Numbered from the stretch's first letter, positions 18,506 to 30,084 are shown. The stretch is DNA of 64,000 nt from Terebella lapidaria (GCA_949152475.1 OX424564.1:31556165-31620164); one strand, 5' to 3'. Made by a program: numbers and translations. Notes: a model not told the origin generated them from the letters alone.

Positions 18506-21304
18506 ATGGCTGACAAACCCGGAGACGACCGGGAAAATAGCGACCCAGGTGACAATCGGCCCCGCACAGTTAAGTTGGACGGCGATAACATCACCGTCCA
18601 AGTGATCGACACCGGGGATGAATCGGATCATCCTATAGTCGTCCCCGACAACGAAGTTTCGTCCGGCCCCGACTCGCAGCCTGAACAGCGCGATCCAGTC
18701 ACGCTCAGTGACACGGCAAGCGGATCAGAAAAGGGAGCGCGACCCAAAACGGCCCGGAGCAAGCTGGCGCAACGAGGAGAGCGCCATACACCGAGCCCGA
18801 CTCCGGATGATATCTTCAATATCGACCCCGAACGCTTCCGCCGACTCGAGGAGGGCGGAAGTATCGTCCAGCGTGCGATTGAGGCACGACAAGCGGCCCA
18901 AGAAGCTCAACGAGTCGCTACCGCGAGCCGCCAACCCGACCCAGCAAATCAGGTGATCGCCCCGATCGCTCCGGCCCCGACTTCACCCGCTTCCGGTTCA
19001 GCGGTAGCACGACCTGCGGCCTCCCGTTCTCCAAATAAGAGAACTTATACTTCTTTCAAGAAGAAGCATGGAGCGGGAGCCCGATCGACCTCCAGCAGTT
19101 CGTCACGCTCCAGCGGCGGATCTGCTATTACGGCCCCGACCTCGACTTTCCGTCGGCAAGTGGCGGAATTAATGGAATTGGTGCCACCTCCCGTGACACC
19201 CTACGGAACTCGGCCCATAGACTGGAACAAGGTTCCACTCAGTAAGCGAAATCGGAGCGCTGGATACGGCCACATCCATAACTTCGATGAGCAGTCGACC
19301 CTGTCGGAGGGAAACCTCCTCACATTGGCCCCGCTACAGCGTGGAGACGGTCGATTCGAGTGCCCCTTCTGCATCGGCGAAGAGGAAGGAGCAGGAGAAC
19401 GACAGTGGTCCTCCGTGCCACGACGCGGACCTTTTCGGACGGCCCAGAGTCTTGATGCGCACGTGCTAGCGTATCATTTTCCGTTCCTGCGCTACTTCGT
19501 GTGTCCGGCCCGCGACGGCTTCCGGACATTGGCCCAGGAGGAGATGTTCCGGCATCTGTCTCAAGCGACCCCGCAACACGTGACGTCGTTCCCCTTCTAC
19601 CAGGAAGGACGACTATCGGCATCCGGCCCCATGCTCGTCAGGTTCGCGCTACGCTGCAGAGTCGACATGCAGCCGAACCCGAATTATCGACCCCCAAGAG
19701 TTCCGGCCAACATCCCGATCTTCAGGAGGGATGTCAACACCGTCCTGACGTTCGGCATCTGGCACATGGCGCCAGAGCTCTTTGAGCAGTATCCGCCCAA
19801 CTCGGCCCCGGAAGTGCAACAGGTACTCCGTCGACTGGAGTACAATCGTGCTTCGACCCCGGCAGACGAGATTCGGCTTACCCGCATGGTCAGTGACATC
19901 GAGACCATGAATACGCGGGTTCGAATTCGACGACCCAGTACGATCTTCTTCGTTCGGCCCATAAACTACCAGACGACATCAGTGAGCACGGCGGAGGAGG
20001 TCCCGACAACGACCACCGGTGTTTCGGCCTCGGCAGTCGTCACGACGGCTTCTTTCGCGACAGTGGTGTCGCCAGCGACAACTCGACCGGTCACCACAGT
20101 GACATCCTCGACCCCGTCTAGAGCTCGGCCGTCGGATATCATACCCCGGCGGATGGTTGTGGAACGACCCACGGCCTCTAACGTCACGGACTACCGAGTC
20201 CGTGAGGGATTGGTCCCTCCACCTGAGGAGTATCCGCCACTCCCAAGTCGACCCCTGAATACCACACCGGTATCGTCATCAACCGGCAAGGAGACTCCCG
20301 AGCCGAAGAGCCCAGTTGAGGATCGGCCACCTCCACTCAGGGAGATTGCACCCGGATCTCCTGTACGTGCGACCCCGACACCGTTTTCGACCCCGGAATC
20401 TTCACCGGAGCCTTCACGACGGATGGTGGAACCCGTCCCGCTCCCACCGTACCTCACGGAGGAAGTGGAGCCTCTGCGCTCCGTTCCGACACGCGGCACC
20501 GATAGAGACCGGCCCCGACTCCAAGTGGACGACCCAGAGCAGCTCGAGTCACTCCACCGAGACCTCGACGAGCGTCTGCCGCTTCATGGATCCGGCGAGT
20601 TCGCGGCCGATTTCCAGTTCCTGCGGCAACACGGCCGACGTTTGGCGACCCGCTCGCTTCCCGGCCTGCAGGCACTACCCGGCCAGAATCCCGACCTCAC
20701 AGACTTCCTACGGGATGAGGACGCCCAGCGGCTCCCGAACTACCTCGGATTTCACGAGGACTTTTGGACGGCTCGTCTCGAACAGGCCGCCCATAATGCC
20801 GACCCCTTGCTCCTGCCGTCAGAACCGGAGGAGCACCTTCCGACCCTGTCACTCGCCCGCGCTGACGACTTAGCGCACCAGTACTTGCGACTAATTCGTC
20901 GGGAGTACTTGTCGGCCCTGGATCATCACATCAGGCAGGCAGAGTACAACGGCCTGTCTGTCGGCTTTGGGATGGGGGCTCTGCATGAGCGCCACCAGCC
21001 CACGTTCCCGGACGCTCTGTCCGAGGAGAACCTTCGACTTCGAGTCCGCGTGACCCAGTTGGAAGATCAAGTCGCCAACCACCAACAGGAGATCGCTCGA
21101 CTTCGAGCCACTTCGACCCCGACCCCATCAGAAGCACCAGCTTCGTCGGCCCCGACCACTCCGACCATCCCGGGAGAGCTATTGGCCACAATCGTGTCAA
21201 TCCTGCCAAGATTGCCCCCGGACGAGCAGCTGCAATTGATGCGGCAGGCATCACCAGCGGCCCCGCCTCCTCCCGCCAGCAGGCGTGAACGGGAAGAGAA
21301 ATGA
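18506..21304 (+). CDS. Extra ORF of the Gypsy element: zinc-finger and coiled-coil protein, function unknown
   Basis: 932 residues from an ATG at 18506, intact. It lies where env lies in errantivirus-like elements, but there is no signal peptide, no transmembrane segment and no cysteine-rich ectodomain. Residues 1-230 are acidic then Ser/Pro/Ala-rich. A cysteine-histidine cluster follows (C286-x2-C289-x29-H319-x4-H324, then C333 and further His), resembling an enlarged C2H2 finger (FECPFCIGEE, SLDAHVLAYH). A Pro/Thr/Ser-rich linker covers about 490-680, a predicted helical region about 690-830, and a short leucine-rich coiled coil about 840-872 (LRLRVRVTQLEDQV). The layout suggests a nucleic-acid-binding multimer, perhaps a second gag-like or regulatory protein. 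No family is recognised. Confidence 0.85.
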   Translation: MADKPGDDRENSDPGDNRPRTVKLDGDNITVQVIDTGDESDHPIVVPDNEVSSGPDSQPEQRDPVTLSDTASGSEKGARPKTARSKLAQRGERHTPSPTPDDIFNIDPERFRRLEEGGSIVQRAIEARQAAQEAQRVATASRQPDPANQVIAPIAPAPTSPASGSAVARPAASRSPNKRTYTSFKKKHGAGARSTSSSSSRSSGGSAITAPTSTFRRQVAELMELVPPPVTPYGTRPIDWNKVPLSKRNRSAGYGHIHNFDEQSTLSEGNLLTLAPLQRGDGRFECPFCIGEEEGAGERQWSSVPRRGPFRTAQSLDAHVLAYHFPFLRYFVCPARDGFRTLAQEEMFRHLSQATPQHVTSFPFYQEGRLSASGPMLVRFALRCRVDMQPNPNYRPPRVPANIPIFRRDVNTVLTFGIWHMAPELFEQYPPNSAPEVQQVLRRLEYNRASTPADEIRLTRMVSDIETMNTRVRIRRPSTIFFVRPINYQTTSVSTAEEVPTTTTGVSASAVVTTASFATVVSPATTRPVTTVTSSTPSRARPSDIIPRRMVVERPTASNVTDYRVREGLVPPPEEYPPLPSRPLNTTPVSSSTGKETPEPKSPVEDRPPPLREIAPGSPVRATPTPFSTPESSPEPSRRMVEPVPLPPYLTEEVEPLRSVPTRGTDRDRPRLQVDDPEQLESLHRDLDERLPLHGSGEFAADFQFLRQHGRRLATRSLPGLQALPGQNPDLTDFLRDEDAQRLPNYLGFHEDFWTARLEQAAHNADPLLLPSEPEEHLPTLSLARADDLAHQYLRLIRREYLSALDHHIRQAEYNGLSVGFGMGALHERHQPTFPDALSEENLRLRVRVTQLEDQVANHQQEIARLRATSTPTPSEAPASSAPTTPTIPGELLATIVSILPRLPPDEQLQLMRQASPAAPPPPASRREREEK

Positions 21305-21800
21305 TTCGACCCTGAACTGTTCGGCCCTTTGATGCGGCCCCGAGTGACCAAGCAATTCTGGTCACGGCATAAATATATGTTGTAAATAGTGTACATATAC
21401 ATTTAATATCCTAGTCATGGCTTTTTGTTTTTATACATGTAATTTTAGTTAAATTTAATCTACATTTTATTTCTGTTCATTAGGCTCTTAAAGTTATAGT
21501 TCCGTTTCGCTTTGAAACGTCGAGGAGTTTTGTTTCTCATTCCATATCATACATTCCATTCATTGTTGTGCATGTATTTGTATATGTATCATCGTAGAGA
21601 CTGCTGACGGACTGACTGCTGACGTTTATTTTGACAGTTAGGAATTTTTATTGTATGAAGTGTTTTCTCATTTCGCGCGGCGTGTGTGTGTGAGTGCTTT
21701 TGGGTTTGACCTTTAGGACTTTTTAGCTTTTTATTGTTTAGTTTTGGCGACGGTAGGGTCCGGGGAGGGTAATTCCGAGGGCGTAGAATTAATGAAGGGG
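21305..21800 (+). other. 3' untranslated region of the element ending in the polypurine tract
   Basis: AT-rich 3' UTR with no ORF, ending in the purine run GAAGGGG at 21794-21800 immediately before TGTTATG of the 3' LTR. This is the expected plus-strand primer position. Confidence 0.75.
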
Positions 21801-22539
21801 TGTTATGTAGTAATTTTAGCGACTGTTACTCCCGTCCCTCCCGCGCACTACACATTTCCACAACAAACATTCATTCTACATGACTTACATACAGGACAAG
21901 TACACACTATACGATCACAAGCATAAACTCCATGTAGTCATGGTTACATACACAGGTCAAACCACGCACCTGCGGCCCCGCTAGCTCAGTACACTCGGCC
22001 CCGTTTACTCGACCTTGACCTTCACATGCACTGACTTCTAAACATAGAACTTGACACACATACTCCATACATCACGTGCACACATACAGGCATTCCAAGT
22101 ATTGACACGAGCCGGGGAAACCCACTTTCCCGGTGACATCAGCGCATTGCACCACACATTCAACCTATCACAACACCGCTTACACTTGGCGGGAAATTAC
22201 ACAGCCACATGGTCCCTCGGCCCCAGTATACTGCGCAGAAGTGAAGTGTAAATCCCAGTGGCAGGACGTATATACAAAAGTTCCTGTGAGACTGTCGATA
22301 TTAATATATATAATCTATCGGATATATGTGCAAGTTGTATAAAGGACTATACTAGGAATTTATAGAAACATAGACTGGGATATCACCCGACGTAGGTGAG
22401 AGTGCGACCCTGATTGTGCGTGATTGATCATCAGTCTTATCACCACAATAAACAGTTAAATTGAAACTGCCGGCTTATTGTATCACACGACGACCCAGTT
22501 AAACCGGCTTGATATCGGCCGTGAACGATATTCGTCACA
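21801..22539 (+). repeat. 3' LTR
   Basis: 739 bp, TGTTATG...GTCACA, directly after the polypurine tract. Bases 21806-22539 match the 5' LTR. The TATAAA copy is at 22338-22343. Confidence 0.95.
22447..22452 (+). terminator. Poly(A) signal of the 3' LTR
   Basis: AATAAA about 100 bp after the LTR TATA box (also at 9792-9797 in the 5' LTR). It is likely the signal for the full-length transcript. Confidence 0.6.
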
Positions 22540-24385
22540 TAATTCTAGTACTATACTGAGGGTAATGCGGATGAGTAACATCCAGGTGGGCCGACATGGA
22601 AAATGATACGGAATGAACCAAGTAGTTTACAAGATAATTCTAGTAATATACTGAGGGTAATGCGGACGAGTAACATCCAGGTGGGCTGACATGGAAAATG
22701 ATATGGAAGCAGGTTATCATGGAAAATGATATGAAATGAACCAACTAGTTTACAAGATAATTCTAGTACTATACTGAGGGAAATGCGGACCAGTAATATC
22801 CAGGTGGGCCGACAGGGAAAATGATATGGAATGAACCAATTAGTTTACAAAATAATTCTAGTACTATATTTAGGGTAATGTCGACGAGTAACATCGAGGT
22901 GGACCGACATGGAATATGATATGGAATGAACCAATTACTTTACAAGATAATTCCAGTACTATACTGAGGGTAATGCGGATCAGTAACGTCGAGGTGGGCC
23001 GACATGGAAAATGATATGAAATGAAACAATTTATTTCACAAGATAATTCTAGTACTATACAGAGAATAATGCGGACGAGTAACATTCAGGTGGGCCAACA
23101 TGGGAAATGATATGGAATGAAACAATTAGTGTACAAGATAATTCTAGTATTCTACTGAATGAAGGTAATGCGGACGAGTAACATCGAGGTGGGCCGACAC
23201 CGAAAATGATATGGAATGAACCAATTAGTTTACAAGATAATTCTAGTACTATACTGAGGGTAATGCAGACAAGAAACATAGAGGTGGGCCTACAGGGAAG
23301 ATGATATGGAATGAAAAAATTAGTTTGCAAGATAATTCTAGTACTATACTGAGGGTAATGCGTACGAGTAACATGGAGGTGGGCCGACAGGGAAAATGAT
23401 ATGGAATGAACCAATTAGTTTACAAGATAATTCTAGTACTATACTGAGGGTAATGCGTACGAGTAACATGGAGGTGGGCCGACAGGGAAAATGATATGGA
23501 ATGAACCAATTAGTTTACCAGATAATGAGGGTAATGCTATACAGGGAAAATGATATGGAATGAACCAATTAGTTTACAAGATAATTCTAGTACTATACTG
23601 AGGGTAATGCGTACGAGTAACATGGAGGTGGGCCGACAGGGAAAATGATATGGAATGAACCAATTAGTTTACCAGATAATGAGGGTAATGCTATACAGGG
23701 AAAATGATATGGAATGAACCAATTAGTTTACAAGACAATTCTAGTACTATACTGAGGGTAATGCGTACGAGTAACATGGAGGTGGGCCGACATGGAAAAT
23801 GATAAGGAATGAACCAATTACTTTACAAGATAATTCTAGTACTATACTGAGGGTAATGCGGATGAGTAACATCCAGGTGGGCCGACAGGGAAAATGATAT
23901 GTAATGAACCAATTAGTTTACAAGATAATTCTAGTACTATACTGAGGGTAATGCGTACGAGTAACATGGAGGTGGGCCGACAGGGAAAATGATATGGAAT
24001 GAACCAATTAGTTTACGAGATAACGAGGGTAATGCTATACAGGGAAAATGATATGGAATGAACCAATTAGTTTACAAGACAATTCTAGTACTATACTGAG
24101 GGTAATGCGGATGAGTAACATCCAGGTGGGCCGACAGGGAAAATGATATGTAATGAACCAATTAGTTTACAAGAAAATTCTAGTACTATACTGAGGGTAA
24201 TGCAGACGAATAACATTGAGGTGGGCCGACACCGAAAATAATATGGAATGAACCAATTAGTTTACAAGATAATTCTAGTACTATACTGAGGGTAATCGGA
24301 TGAGTAACGTCGAGGTGGGCCAACATGGAAAATGAAATGGAATAAACCAATTTGTTTACAAGATAATTCTAGTACCATATTGAGG
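22540..24385. repeat. ~95-bp tandem satellite interrupted by the Gypsy element
   Basis: About twenty units, with core words AAGATAATTCTAGTACTATA, GAGGGTAATGCG, GTGGGCCGACA and AAAATGATATGGAATGAACC. Most units are about 95 bp. Shorter ~55-60 bp variants (near 23520, 23680 and 24020) have lost the middle and recur together with a full unit, so higher-order duplication has occurred. Units differ by point changes of a few percent. Confidence 0.95.
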
Positions 24386-24390
24386 GTAGC

Positions 24391-24784
24391 GTCGGCCTCC
24401 CACACCAAGGCTGGTAGGAGTAGCAGTAGCAATAGCAGTAGCAGTAGCGCCCACCTGCCAGACCAGACCTTGGAGTAGCAGTAGCAATAGCAGTAGCGTC
24501 CGCCTGCCAGACCAGTCCTCGAGGGAGTAGCATTAGCAATAGCAGTAGCGTCCGCCTGCCAGACCAGACCTTGGAGTAGCAGTAGCAATAGCAGTAGCGT
24601 CTGCCTGCCAGACCAGTCCTCGCGGGACTAGCATTAGCAATAGCAGTAGCGTCCGCCTGCCAGACCAGCCCTTGGAGGAGTAGCAGTAGCAATAGCAGTA
24701 GCGTCTGCCTGCCAGACCAGACCTCGGGGCAGTAGCAGTAGCAATAGCAGTAGCGTCCATCACTCACACCAGCCCTTGGAGGCG
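24391..24784. repeat. ~50-bp VNTR containing AGCAGTAGCAATAGCAGTAG
   Basis: Seven to eight units of 49-52 bp joining a CCGCCTGCCAGACCAG block to an (AGCAGT/AGCAAT)n block. It abuts the 95-bp satellite. Open frames across it are produced by the repeat and are not taken as genes. Confidence 0.9.
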
Positions 24785-24876
24785 TAGCAATTTCTGCTGA
24801 TCCTCAAAACTCGAAAGATGGAAGAATTCTTGCTGTACAGAAAGGCGATGGAGCAAATCACGACCATACTCGATAT

Positions 24877-25878
24877 GGCTTAGACTAATTTGCACTCCGC
24901 GCGAGCGCGGTGCGCGGCGCGGCGCGCACGTATTTCATATTTTAGTCGGTGTTTAGCTTATCATATAGATCTATAGCGACCGAAAAGGACCAAAGGTACG
25001 GTAACCTAAAAACTGCACCCGCCCCTGTCTGAAGATTGTCGATATCATAGGTCACAATTATCGTAGTTCAGTCCAATAGGGGGTTATCAAACATCATTCA
25101 ACAGGGGGCAGCATTGTACTATCAGTCCTTTTTGGCGCCAAAATCATAAACGGATATCGTCTGTAATCATTAATGACGTACATTTTGGCGGGAAAATTAC
25201 GTTTATATTGATAACGCCAGCAAAAACAGTAAAATGACGTCATAAGACTGATAAAGCAGTGCTGCCAGCTGGTGATTGCAGATATTTCTGATAACCCCTC
25301 ATTACGGGTGATCGTGCTAAAATTATCGTGTTACTCAGAGAAATGTCATCACTGTTTTAACAGCATTAATTGCAGTGTTACAGCATTGTGGTAAACAATT
25401 CTAGTAGTAAACAGTTCTAGGGGTAAACAAGTTTAGCGCTCTCAAAACCTACAAAAATAGTAGGACACACTGCCCTTCTTTGATAGGACGAGAAAGGCCT
25501 GATGGATAAATATGACATCACGATTAACCAATGACAAAAAACAAAGGAATAAAAATAAAAACACTAACATCTACATTCTGAATGAAGTCCATATTGAGCA
25601 AATCCATATTGAGTGTTTGTTTGGTAATTTTGGATTTAGTGCAGACTATTTGGCTTGCTTCTAAACTTCGAATATATTGTCCTATAAATTTGTCGTCGGT
25701 GTTTAATGCAATAACAGGAACTCCATCAGCGCGGGCGGATCGAAGCCATTTCTTTACAATGCACGTAGGCTAAATTAAATATTAGGCCTACTTCCCTCCC
25801 TTCTGGAACAAACTAGCGCGCCGCGCCATATTTAGCGCGGCGCGGCGCGCTGGCGCGGAGTGCAAATTAGTCCAAGCC
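24877..25878. mobile_element. 1.0-kb inverted-repeat element with 8-bp target duplication
   Basis: Ends are GGCTTAGACTAATTTGCACT at 24877 and its near-perfect inverse ending AAGCC at 25878. The inverted match continues into CG-rich GCGCGGCGCGGC-type stems. CTCGATAT flanks both sides (24869-24876 and 25879-25886). No transposase is present, so it is non-autonomous. Eight-base duplications with GG-starting ends fit Merlin or hAT-like families; the choice is not secure. Confidence 0.85.
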
Positions 25879-25886
25879 CTCGATAT

Positions 25887-26524
25887 TCTATGTTCAATGC
25901 CGGCGTCCTAGATCAATTATCTGATGACGAACGTTATCAGAGAATTCGGTAGGCTATGTTAATTTTATCAGAGAGTATTCTACACTCTCTGGTTTAAGTT
26001 GGTTGACGAACGTGACCCAGTTATTCTACACTCTCTGCTTAAACTCTCTATTATCTCGAAAGTTTAAAACGTTGTCGATCTTTAGTGACACCGGAAGAAA
26101 GTATTTTGTCCATGCTCCACGCGCGAGTATTACAACAAATATAACAAACTTGTTTTTGAGAGAAGTTTTATCGACATGTTTTGAACAGAAAATTACTACA
26201 CGTTTCAAATAAATAATTTATGGGGCACGGGAAAAAGTGATCAATACCTCAATCGTCGATAAAGAAATATTTTCTCTAAAGAGGAAACGTCGGTATTTCA
26301 TCTTGCCTATAGCTTAGTTTATTCATAATGCAAATTGCACTGCTAACATCAAACACACTAATGAAGATGGATGCCTTTGGAACTCAGGGACACGGGCCTT
26401 AGAATTACAGCATTCAGTTTAGAGACGTGGATAATTATCGTTTATCATTGATGATGTTGACTGTAAACGAAAGTGGTCCTGGAAACTATCATGTTGGCAG
26501 TACGGCAGTCTATTAGTGGCATAC
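25887..26524. other. No gene seen
   Basis: AT-rich unique-looking DNA. The only structure noted is a short direct repeat of TTCTACACTCTCTG at about 25977 and 26027. Confidence 0.3.
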
Positions 26525-26715
26525 GACTTTTTTTTTAAAACTTGAATATTCAAGTTAATCCGTTGAATAGTCGAGATAACAACTTCAATATTCAAGATAA
26601 TAAATTAAGTTGAATATTCAAGATAATAAGTTGAATATTCAAAATAACAAGTTGAATATTCAAGATTTATAGTTGAATATTCAATATAACAACCTGAATA
26701 TTCAAGATTTTGCAG
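26525..26715. repeat. Tandem array of the palindrome TTGAATATTCAA
   Basis: About eight copies of the 12-bp perfect palindrome, or one-base variants, separated by short AT-rich spacers such as GATAATAAG. The unit is about 17-24 bp. Each unit can form a hairpin. Confidence 0.85.
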
Positions 26716-28352
26716 CTCTGAAAAACTGATTATTCAAGCCGATAACATGACCAATAACCCATAGATCACCAGCGACTACTTGATACATTTTAGCAATTGT
26801 GCATGCATGCATATCTGTAAAGTGTCCGAGATAATATTTTTTTACACAAAGGTAACTTCAGAGCCACCGTACTTCTTATGGCCTTCTCGAAGTAGCACTT
26901 GTAGTGGTAGTTAGTGGTGCTAATGTGTTTCATAAAATCATTAATTCAAGTATCATATCCATCTTGTTAAAAGAATTATCACATTGTCACAAAGATTTGT
27001 ACGGTGGCTGATTTATGTCATAACACGTTTTTGGTGTTGACATGTTATATTTTTTTAGGTTTAACCGTGCTTTTTGTTCGATAACTTATTGGCATGGCGT
27101 TTCGTCCATTGGCCGTCGTAGTATGTGTACATTTTTATTTTTAAAATTTTGAACAAAAATAACTAAAAGTATTCCAAGAGAGACGTATTTTTCAGGTTTT
27201 CTTTTATCATCGCAAAAAAAAAATGGCTGCTATTTCTGAGGAAAAAAATCTGCTAATTTCGGACTTTGGCGGTCATTTTTCAAAATCTGTACGTATAGGA
27301 TAGCTCGGAAAGCCCGAGTAGTCGACCTAAACCGATCAAAATTGCATCTTTTGAAACTTTGCTCGAAATCTATTTGGTAACTTTTTCTCTAATTTCACAT
27401 GTGGATGGCATTCAAGACTGTGTATGGAGGAAGATCGCTTTGAATCACTCGAAAGGCCTGAAATGTAGGGCAAAAGGCCCCAAAGGGCCTTGAATTGCTC
27501 AAATGACCCGAGATGCCTATTGAGTAGCTTTCTCTATAATTTCACATATGCCTGACATTAGGCCACACCAATTTATATAAGTTGGTCTATGGATTTTTGT
27601 CCGAGAAAAATCGTACGTGGGAGCGACATTTTTTTACATTTAATAATAATTTTTTTGTCTTTGGAATATTTCACTTGAAAAATGGTGCGAGCGATATATT
27701 TTTTTTTACAAACAATTTCTGTCTTTGGAATTTAGATTGCCAAAATTTGTGCGAGGGATTTTATTTTAAATGATAACTTATGTATTTGCCGCTTATTTTG
27801 ATAGTGTGTTCGACCGTCATGACCTTAAAAAATAAAAATTGGCCAGTTTGGCGGGAAATTAGGATCATTTAAACCAATTATAACCTGTTCTTTTCTCTGT
27901 TAACCCTTCTATATAGAGGTTGTATGGGTAAATTTTAGTGAATGAACAATTCATTATGTATTTTTTGCCTTTTTGCACAGTAAATAGTTTAGAAATTTGG
28001 GAACGGTTTTCAATGTGTCATGTTGAAGTACATGTCATGTTTATGTCATGTATTTGATGATGCAATTAAATTTTGTCTAAAATAACGCAAAGTATTGCAG
28101 TATTACTGAGTAAAAATCCGAACTGTCCTGCTGTATTCAAATAACTATAGGTAGACATATAGATGTATACGTTCTAGAAGAATTATTTATAGCAGGATAC
28201 TATTAGTTAAGCTCCGGAAGATTTTTGCAATCCAATTAGAATAAATACGTTTAAACTTTAAACTATATTCTGTTGAAATCATGTATATCAACATTTCACG
28301 CCAGGCAAACGAGCCCGGAGTGGTGCCAAAGGCCCAAAAAGCAGATATTTTT
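26716..28352. repeat. AT-rich DNA with degenerate long-unit tandem repeat
   Basis: No gene seen. From about 27285 the phrases TTTCTCTAATTTCACAT, TGAATCACTCGAAAGGCC and GCGAGCGA(T/C) recur at irregular ~150-bp spacing. The same phrases return at 29263-30050, so the array continues on the far side of the R1 copy. Confidence 0.55.
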
Positions 28353-29262
28353 TGACATTAGAGCGTTGGGGGCGAAGCCCCCAACCCTCTACATGTCTAT
28401 GTGCTGACTTTTTCATGGAGGTTTCATGCCAACCTATCGACGCCCGTTTTGGCATGTAAACGTTTAGAAACCTACTTCAAATGAGAATTTTCTTCGTCCT
28501 TGACATGAAATCTCTCGAATTGATGGTAAACTTTGAATATTCCACACATGTATAATGCATAAATCGATGTGTTAGGTTTGAGAAAATTACGCAAAATGCT
28601 GAGATTGTTTGGAAAACGTCAAAATGGCGGAGCCGATGGAAATTGACGTTCCCAGAATGCAAAGCAAATTTACCGCAATGACGCGTATTTTGGAGCACAC
28701 AATCTCCTGTGCAGCATCCATGTAAGCTTGCGTGTGCCGTGTGGCATTCCTCGGTCTTATGAAGCGAACACAACGATTCGTCTGCGATGCCACGGCTACA
28801 TTTACCATAATTTGACGTATTTTATATGTCAAGGTGATGGGTTTGCGAAGCCTTCAAAAGATCCTTTATATTTTAAACTGGTCTTTTCATTAGCCCAGTG
28901 GGCATATATGTTAATTATCATGATATCAGATGGAGATATTCCTCATAGTTTAAAATATTCTTAAGGATATTTCATTAAGGTTCAATACCATTTTAGCAGG
29001 AGTATCTGTTTCATTGAGTTCAAAATGAATGTTTACTTATTAGAAAAATATGAATTCATGGAGTAGGCCTATGCTTTCATCATAATATACGGGAATGAAT
29101 TGGAATCATTTCAGAGAGGATATCATTATGGTAGCATTATTATTTGGAGGGGGGGGGTTACGTTGAATAGAATACATTCCGTTGTATAGGGTGCTGATGG
29201 TGTGCTCGAGCTCTAATGTCGACTCTCACAGTTAGCTGTATTTTCTTGTTGCTTACAGGTGA
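28353..29262 (-). mobile_element. Interspersed repeat R1, copy A
   Basis: Shares its order of landmarks with 34802-38085 and, inverted, with 56570-57395: GACATTAGAGCG, GGTTTCATGCCAACC, CTTCGTCCTTGACAT, AAAATGGCGGAGC, ACAACGATTCGTCTGCGATG, ATTCCTCATAGTTT, a G-run, and an end with GTGCTCGAG and TCTAATGTC. It carries no ORF of note. The AAAATGGCGGAGC stretch resembles a CpG promoter motif. Class unknown. Confidence 0.7.
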
Positions 29263-30050
29263 TCCTGTGTAGTGTTGGCACACAATGATTCAAACAGTTC
29301 CTCTGGAAACGTCGATACTGACTCTTTAAATGCGATTTTTGACAACCATTTGGATGAATTCAAACTGTGATTTCGATTTGGGGCAAAAACTAAGTTGTCG
29401 ATGGATTTCATTAGCCCAAAATTGGTGCGGCGATTTTTTTTACCGAAATTTTGAGAATGAATTTTCAGGAGCGGCGAATCCATCGACCAACTCCATATAT
29501 TGGTGTGGCCTTATGTACTGTCTACCTTATGTGTAAGGATGAAATGCCTTGAACTGCACGAAAGGCCCAAAATGTACCCCGCAAAGAAAAATCCCACTTT
29601 TTGGGATTTCGCTCGAAATCTAATCAATGACTTTCTCTCTAATTTCACATAATTTATGGCATTATGTACTGTCTATCTCATTAATGATGCCTTGATGCCT
29701 TGAATCACTCGAAAAGCCCAAAATGTAGGCCCGAAAGGCCTAAATTTGACTTTTTTTGACACTTTACCCGGAATCTAAGGAGTAACTTATCCTCTACATG
29801 TATTTATGACATAGTGTGCTGTCCAGCGGGTGTATACAGATGAAATGCATTGAAAATTACACGTTTTGGCACTTTGCCCGACATCATATCAGTAACTATT
29901 CCATTAATTTCACACATATTCCTGAGATTGTGTGCTGTTTATTTTATTATAAAATTATATGGAATGCTTTGAATGGCTCGAAAGGCCCTAAGTATAGGCC
30001 ATAATGGCCTCAAACCGGCCTGAAATGCACGAGTTGGCCCCTATAGACAA
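29263..30050. repeat. Continuation of the degenerate ~150-bp repeat
   Basis: Contains repeated CTCGAAA(A/G)GCCC, TAGGCC and 'AATTTCACA' phrases in the same order as at 27285-27565. The R1 copy A therefore split one array. Confidence 0.5.
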
Positions 30051-30084
30051 AACGGCTATCGATACAGCTTGGACATGTATTATG

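Larger units (their letters stand above)
9151..22539 (+). mobile_element. Complete 13.4-kb Ty3/Gypsy-type LTR retrotransposon with an extra downstream ORF
   Basis: Both LTRs, primer binding site, gag, protease-RT-RNase H-integrase in Gypsy order, an additional 932-residue ORF, a polypurine tract and a 4-bp target duplication (TAAT, 9147-9150 and 22540-22543) are all present. The LTRs look identical base by base apart from 5 bp at the left end, so insertion is recent. At 13.4 kb it is far longer than the 5-7 kb usual for the superfamily; the excess is the long gag, the 1.45-kb spacer and the extra ORF. GC content is clearly higher than in the flanks. One in-frame TGA in pol is the only coding break seen. 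Confidence 0.95.

Noticed and set aside
18506..21304. Envelope-like glycoprotein
   Set aside because: Position fits, but there is no signal peptide, transmembrane segment or fusion-like region.
22540..24385. CRISPR array
   Set aside because: Whole 95-bp units repeat without unique spacers, in a eukaryotic transposon context.
24262..24767. Leu/Cys/Tyr-rich ORFs on the minus strand
   Set aside because: They are translations of the ~50-bp VNTR with no non-repeat coding sequence.
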